From assembly GCA_036897625.1 (NCBI GenBank), contig JAYMTA010000731.1, forward strand, positions 1 through 24,822: a DNA stretch of 24,822 bases, in the 5' to 3' direction. Position 1 is the stretch's first letter. Every line of letters begins with the position of its first letter. Under the pieces are notes generated by a model that was given only the letters and a program-made list of their open reading frames with translations, did no database searches and was not told where the DNA came from. Of this stretch, positions 21,270 through 24,822 are shown piece after piece. Source of the DNA: Pelargonium cotyledonis. Its lineage: Eukaryota; Streptophyta; Magnoliopsida; Geraniales; Geraniaceae. Made by a program: the position numbers and the translations under genes.

Positions 21270-21736
21270 CTCGAGCCCTCTCAGATGGGGAGCACCCGAA
21301 CTAGGGAGGCAATGACTGGGGCACGCTGAATTTGCACCTGCATGTCCATTGGTGCAGCTTCGTAATCTTGGGATGCAATTTTTGAAATAAAATATGCCTC
21401 CTGATTGTCTTCTTTTAGTATTTTCCGAATGTGGCAATATTCGAACTTTTCCACCAAAGAGGCTACTCGGTCCAAGATTTTTATGTGATTCCATACCTCA
21501 TACTCCCCCTGGATTTGATTCACAACAAGTTGTGAATCACATCTAGTTTATAGAGTCTTGATCTTCATGGTCACTACTACCTCTAGCTCGGCTATGAGAG
21601 ACTCATACTCTGCCTGGTTGTTAGTTATTTTGAATTCGAGCTTCAATGCCCATGTTTCTTTTATTCCTTCAGGGGAGACTAGCATGATCCCCGCTCCTCC
21701 GTGGCTTTTATTGGAGGATCCGTTGATGTACAATAT
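21270..21736 (-). pseudogene. Second (archaeal-like) RNase H domain of Tat pol
   Basis: The frame 21733-21548 starts MYINGSSNKSHGGAGIMLVS, then NNQAEYESLIAELE. After a TAG the domain continues as TRCDSQLVVNQIQGEYE...EDNQEAYFISKIAS. This is the additional RNase H typical of Tat/Ogre elements, placed between the gypsy RNase H and integrase. The first catalytic Asp, usually found in Y-(V/I)-D-G-S, is Asn here. The Glu of QAEYE and the Asp of CDSQ remain. The stop and the lost Asp make it inactive. Confidence 0.85.
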
Positions 21737-21879
21737 CCATAGGTTTTCGGGGAGAGCTTTGGGCTCCAGCTCTTCACGGCCCTGGTGCCTTTTTCTCTTC
21801 TTTGCTCCGAGTGCCTACCCCTTGCTTACTTGAGGCTTTGGGGACACCGGTGAGATGGGTTTCGTCGTCGATGGGCTCG

Positions 21880-22733
21880 ATGAAATTGCATTCTGAGATG
21901 AAGTCTGCGAGTGCTTGCCCCTTGATTATGGTCTGAGGTTGGTATCAGATGTCATAAGAGAATAGACTTACCGCCCATTGGGCTAGGCGTCCACCAAAGT
22001 CTCCGTCCATGACTTTCTTTAAGGGGGTATCAGTGATCACCGTTATGATGTGGGCTTCGAAGTACGACCGAATTTTGATGCTAGCTTGGTAGAGGGCGAA
22101 GGCTAGCTTCTCTATCCGAGAATAGTTTAGCTCAGACGGCCCCAATGCATGCGACATGTAGTATATGAGCTTCTAGACCTTCCCTCCTTCCTTCACAAGG
22201 ACGGCGGATACAGCATGGTTGGAGGCTGCCAAATAAAGCTATAACACATCTTCAGGCTTGGGGATGGTCAGCTTTGGAAGTTCCGCAAGGTGGCTCTTCA
22301 ACTCTTGGAAGGCTCTGCTGCATTCTGGGGCCTACTCATACTTCTTGTTTGCGCTCTTGAGAGCTTTAAATAAGGATAGACTTTGCTCTGCCGCCCGGGA
22401 GATGAACCGGTTTAGGGCTACCATTCGCCCCTCCACTTATTGGACCTGCTTTAGGCATGAGGGCTCCTTCATTGAAGCTAGGGCTCAAATCTTCTCTGGG
22501 TTCTCCTCGATTCCTCTTTCACTCACGATCACCTCGAGGAATTTTCCTGTGCTGACCCTAAAAGAGCATTTCGATGGGTTTAACTTCATATCAAACTTTC
22601 TGAGGGCTGCGAAGGTTTCCCGGAGGCCTTCTAGGTGAGATCCAGCCTCGGTGGTTTTGACGATCATATCATCTATGTAAACCTCGAGATTCCGTCCGAT
22701 TTGGGATTCGAAGACGTTGTTCACCATCCTTTG
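21880..22733 (-). pseudogene. Reverse transcriptase (C-terminal half) and gypsy-type RNase H of Tat pol
   Basis: The RT remnant begins at QRMVNNVFESQIGRNLEVYIDDMIVKT (22735-22653) and continues KLNPSKCSF and PEKI. The connection has NRFISRAAEQSLSLFKALK. RNase H has YYMSHALGPSELNYSRIEKLAFALYQAS, TDTPLKKVM and ALADFISE. Several TAG stops interrupt it. The RT fingers and the region holding the first catalytic Asp are absent: recognisable RT stops at about 22733, where a plus-strand LTR fragment begins. The YIDD box (the YxDD motif) is intact. Protease was not found. Confidence 0.9.
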
Positions 22734-22956
22734 GTCTCATCCTTCTTTGTTACGCTCGTTTTGCAGGAATGACACCCATTCTCACTCTCAGATCTGGACT
22801 TACAAACCCAACCCCTAGTTTGCTTGCGCTCCAATCTTTGACTCCACTAACAACGTTAACCCCCTGGACTTAACGCCGTGAACTCTCCTATCACTACTTG
22901 GACAAAATGACATCTCGTCTAGTGTGTTAAGCCTTTTGTAAAACTTAGACACATCA
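22731..22956 (+). repeat. 3' end of an LTR from a related Tat element, inverted relative to pol
   Basis: This stretch aligns over its length with the U5 side of the LTR at 11249-12230 read on the minus strand. Shared words include TCTCATC-TTCTTTG, TTTTGCAGGAAT, CTCAGATCTGGA, GCTCCAA, CCGTGAAC and GACATCTCG. It ends ACACATCA as expected. Many differences separate the copies, so this is an old or different family member. Only the last 226 bp are present. The fragment begins exactly where RT homology on the other strand ends. Confidence 0.75.
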
Positions 22957-22962
22957 GTTTTT

Positions 22963-22980
22963 TGGTTCCATTGTTGGGAA
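22963..22980 (+). other. Decayed primer binding site (tRNA-Asp type)
   Basis: TGGTTCCATTGTTGGGAA starts 6 bases after the LTR end. It aligns over 18 positions to the complement of the 3' end of plant tRNA-Asp, the primer used by Tat/Athila-type elements. Nearly all mismatches are C-to-T or G-to-A changes, as expected from deamination of methylated cytosines. Confidence 0.6.
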
Positions 22981-23035
22981 CGTCTTGAAAGCCAATGTTT
23001 CTTTACCTTGTTTGACAACAGAAGAAGTCATAAGC

Positions 23036-23340
23036 ATGGTACCGCCAAGGAAGAACACCTCTAGAGCCAAGACCAGCCATGTAGCAGACACGCCGTCACG
23101 GGCAACGGACGTACCTCCAGGTCCAACCCATTCTACCCAGTCTGCTCAGGATCGTCTGGGAAGCAGCATCGACCTAGTTATTGGGCAGGTCGACGCCACC
23201 AGGGACCTCTGCTAGAGTTGGGGGCTCAGTTGGAGTTGGGAGCTTAGCTAGAGCTGGGAGCTCTGCTCGAGCTGGAAGCTCTACATGAGCTAGGAGGGAG
23301 GTTGACTCTACCCCCATTTCTAGAGACCAGGGAGAGTGAG
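23036..23340 (+). pseudogene. gag N-terminal fragment of a related Tat element
   Basis: Starting at ATG 23036, about 55 bp after the PBS, the frame reads MVPPRKNTSRAKTSHVADTP and DVPPGPTHSTQSAQDRLGSS, a typical basic Pro-rich gag start. It stops at 23213-23215. Beyond this, another frame shows Ser-Ala-Arg-Ala-Gly-type repeats (about 23211-23300, SARAG/GVGS units) and REVDSTPISRDQGE, so a frameshift separates the parts. No capsid follows. It lies on the opposite strand from the pol remnant at its left and the gag remnant at its right. Confidence 0.6.
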
Positions 23341-23556
23341 CTTTGAGAGTGGGAGGCTGGACCTTGGGTCTTTCTTCTTGCCTTTATCCTTGGTCTCATT
23401 AGAAAATCATTTGTTGGTTGATTGAAGATATGTTTCAGTTGTTATACAAGAGTTGACAATAAAAGCTCTTTCATTTCATCTGAAGAATTTTTTTTACAAG
23501 TGTTATTCATTGCCTCACTAGGGCTACATATTTCACTTGCCTTAATGTTCCTTCCT
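23341..23556. other. Spacer with plus-strand poly(A)-like signal
   Basis: A 216 bp spacer between two opposed gag fragments. It contains AATAAA at 23458-23463 after a TTGTTATACAAG stretch and is followed by a T run, which resembles a transcript 3' end in the plus direction. TTGGTCTCAT (23390-23399) repeats the word at 22731-22740. Confidence 0.4.
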
Positions 23557-24718
23557 CTATTCAAGTTCTTCTTCTGAATCTTCATCTCCCACCTTTATGA
23601 TGAGATGAGGGTCTTGAGTTCTTATGAAGTATCCAGGAAGGAGATAAGATGGATTATTGCTTGCATCAGAAGGGAGGTTGGTCTTGCCCCTCATAGCCTT
23701 GTTCTTCATTGATAAGGGGTTAGATCCTTGTGTTGCGGCCTTCATCAACTTGTCATAGGAGTAGGGTCCTGCATGTGAGGTCTTGGCATTCTTCATGTTC
23801 CAAAGAGTAGGCTCTTGAGCTTTTCCTTTCCCCTTCACGGGTCCTCTTTCCTGCCCAAATTGTCTACTATTGGCTTTGAATTGGGCTAGACGCCCCATGC
23901 TCATCAAGCGCTCCACCTCATTGGCTATGTAGAGGCAATCCTCAATGTCATGCCCATGACATTTGTGGAGGGTGTAATGTTCATGTTTGCGGTTACCACA
24001 AGTTTTGCCTGAGATGAACATAGGAGGCTCAAACCCTTCATGGGCAAGTATGTAGTTACACACTTTTTGGCGTGTAGTATTGAGAGGGGTATGACGCACC
24101 TCAGAAGAGGTGACCTTAAGGCTTCTTGGTTGGGGTGCAGGGATATCAGCATAGGCCTTACCCTTGCCTTTCTTCTTGTTTTCGCTTGTTCTAGCATGGA
24201 AAAAGGTGATGAGAAGGGGATCATATGCACCCTCTTATATTATTTTTTCCTTCGCCACAAGTGTCCTTTTGATATTTTCAATTTCCTCTTGCAACCTTTA
24301 AGTGGTAGGATAACACCGATGAGCTTCCCCTTTTGCAGCTTGATGGGGGTCTCTCTTTCTCTTAGTAGTAGAGTTGCTTCCAACTTCCATGTGAGTTCGT
24401 TTGGAGGCTGCAAGGACATCGCTTGAGCTCATTTTGTAAGCTTTTCCCACGTTGGGAGGTGGAGGCGACGACACTATGTGTGGTGCCATGAGCTTCATGT
24501 TGCATAAGGCAAGTTGAGTGAGCATTGCGGTGATTGTCACTGCTACTTGTTCTTGGATGGCTTTGAGCAGCTCAGGGGAGAGTCCCGTGGGAGCTAGAAG
24601 TGGTCTCTAAAGATTGACAGGAGGGTGTGTGACAGCATTCCCATTCCTAAGGGACGCGGAGCCATTGATGTGACCAGTTGTTGGGCGGCTGCCACATTAC
24701 TCATGTGACGTGAGGCAA
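23557..24718 (-). pseudogene. gag remnant of a Tat element, capsid core missing
   Basis: The most readable part is 24099-23557. RHTPLNTTRQKVCNYI is followed by HKCHGHDIEDCLYIANEVERLMSMGRLAQF, the CxxH-HGHxTxxC knuckle and helix typical of plant gypsy gag, then a Lys/Gly-rich tail ending DEDSEEELE. The first zinc-ligand Cys appears changed. To the right, 24540-24298 and weaker sequence up to 24718 give the N-terminal side (AIQEQVAVTITAML, then LQEEIENIKRTL). Only a short stretch with one stop lies between (about 24260-24180), where the several-hundred-base capsid domain should be. An internal deletion is inferred. Confidence 0.7.
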
Positions 24719-24822
24719 ATAGTGATAAATTTAAGGGTTGTCGAACCACAGGGAAGGAAAAATCAACTGACCAAAAATTAGCAACTCAAAAGTAAAATAT
24801 TTTTAGAATGGATGATCGATTT
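24719..24822. other. AT-rich end of window, probable repeat boundary
   Basis: Composition changes from GC-balanced gag-like to AT-rich near 24720. The segment contains GGGTTGTCGAACCACAGGGA followed by A-rich sequence with TTAGCAACTCAAAAGTAAAA, a combination that looks familiar from dispersed plant repeats but that I cannot assign. It shows no similarity to the LTR at 11249-12230. Confidence 0.3.

Larger units (their letters stand above)
11249..24718 (-). mobile_element. Decayed, mosaic Ty3/gypsy retrotransposon of the Tat lineage with an antisense ORF
   Basis: Orientation is minus. From left to right on the plus strand lie the 3' LTR (11249-12230), the PPT (12231-12245), a plus-strand antisense unit (12338-18520), tandem repeats (18640-19850), the pol remnant (22733-20028), an inverted piece of a related element (22731 to about 23340) and a gag remnant (24718-23557). 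Placement in Tat rests on the second RNase H domain after the gypsy-type one, an extra antisense ORF between pol and the 3' LTR, tandem repeats in the untranslated region, and a tRNA-Asp-like PBS in the related piece. These are known traits of Tat elements such as Retand and Ogre. Stop codons, frameshifts and missing protease, RT N-terminal half and capsid core make it non-autonomous. The 5' LTR is not in the window, so the right limit is only the last recognisable gag sequence. Confidence 0.8.

Overview
This is a plant nuclear window, most likely from a eudicot. Two intron-rich host genes (GT-AG introns) sit in AT-rich DNA on the left. The right half is old, decayed Ty3/gypsy retrotransposon sequence of the Tat (Tat/Ogre) lineage. 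No prokaryotic features, CRISPR arrays, tRNA or rRNA genes were recognised.

Layout: 1-540 is a GC- and C-rich stretch without a recognisable gene. 541-1560 is AT-rich. 1560-3600 holds a badly decayed minus-strand remnant of a gypsy-associated 'transposase_28-like' protein plus degenerate repeats. 4730-7061 (minus) is a five-exon TRICHOME BIREFRINGENCE-LIKE (PMR5/TBL) gene, 364 aa, with an intact GDS motif but an altered C-terminal DxxH/Cys motif. 8580-10882 (minus) is a six-exon gene for an alpha-crystallin/HSP20 domain protein of 284 aa. It resembles the plant peroxisomal Acd31.2 type: an N-terminal PTS2 nonapeptide, a linker with an internal repeat, and a C-terminal HSP20 domain.

The large element starts at 11249. 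Its 3' LTR (11249-12230, 982 bp, TGATG...CATCA) lies in minus orientation and is followed by a polypurine tract (12231-12245). Then comes a plus-strand unit antisense to gag-pol. It has a bZIP-site cluster (12338-12480), a TATA box (12737), a putative 5' leader intron, a broken spliced ORF (14181-18194) with a gag-like/transposase_28-like region and a coiled coil, and a poly(A) signal (18515). Immediately after this ORF's stop, an open frame matches the Argonaute N-terminal/linker-1 region, apparently a captured host gene fragment. Tandem repeats of about 170-190 bp (18640-19850) separate this unit from the minus-strand pol remnant (20028-22733: RT C-terminal half, gypsy RNase H, a second RNase H, integrase).

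At 22731 the structure switches to a plus-strand piece of a related element: LTR 3' end, decayed tRNA-Asp-type PBS, and gag start. A minus-strand gag remnant lacking the capsid core follows (23557-24718). The elements are mosaic and cannot be autonomous. The main points of interest are the antisense unit with its own promoter, the Argonaute fragment attached to it, the 3' LTR promoter pointing into the small heat-shock protein gene 366 bp away, and the altered active-site motif of the TBL protein.
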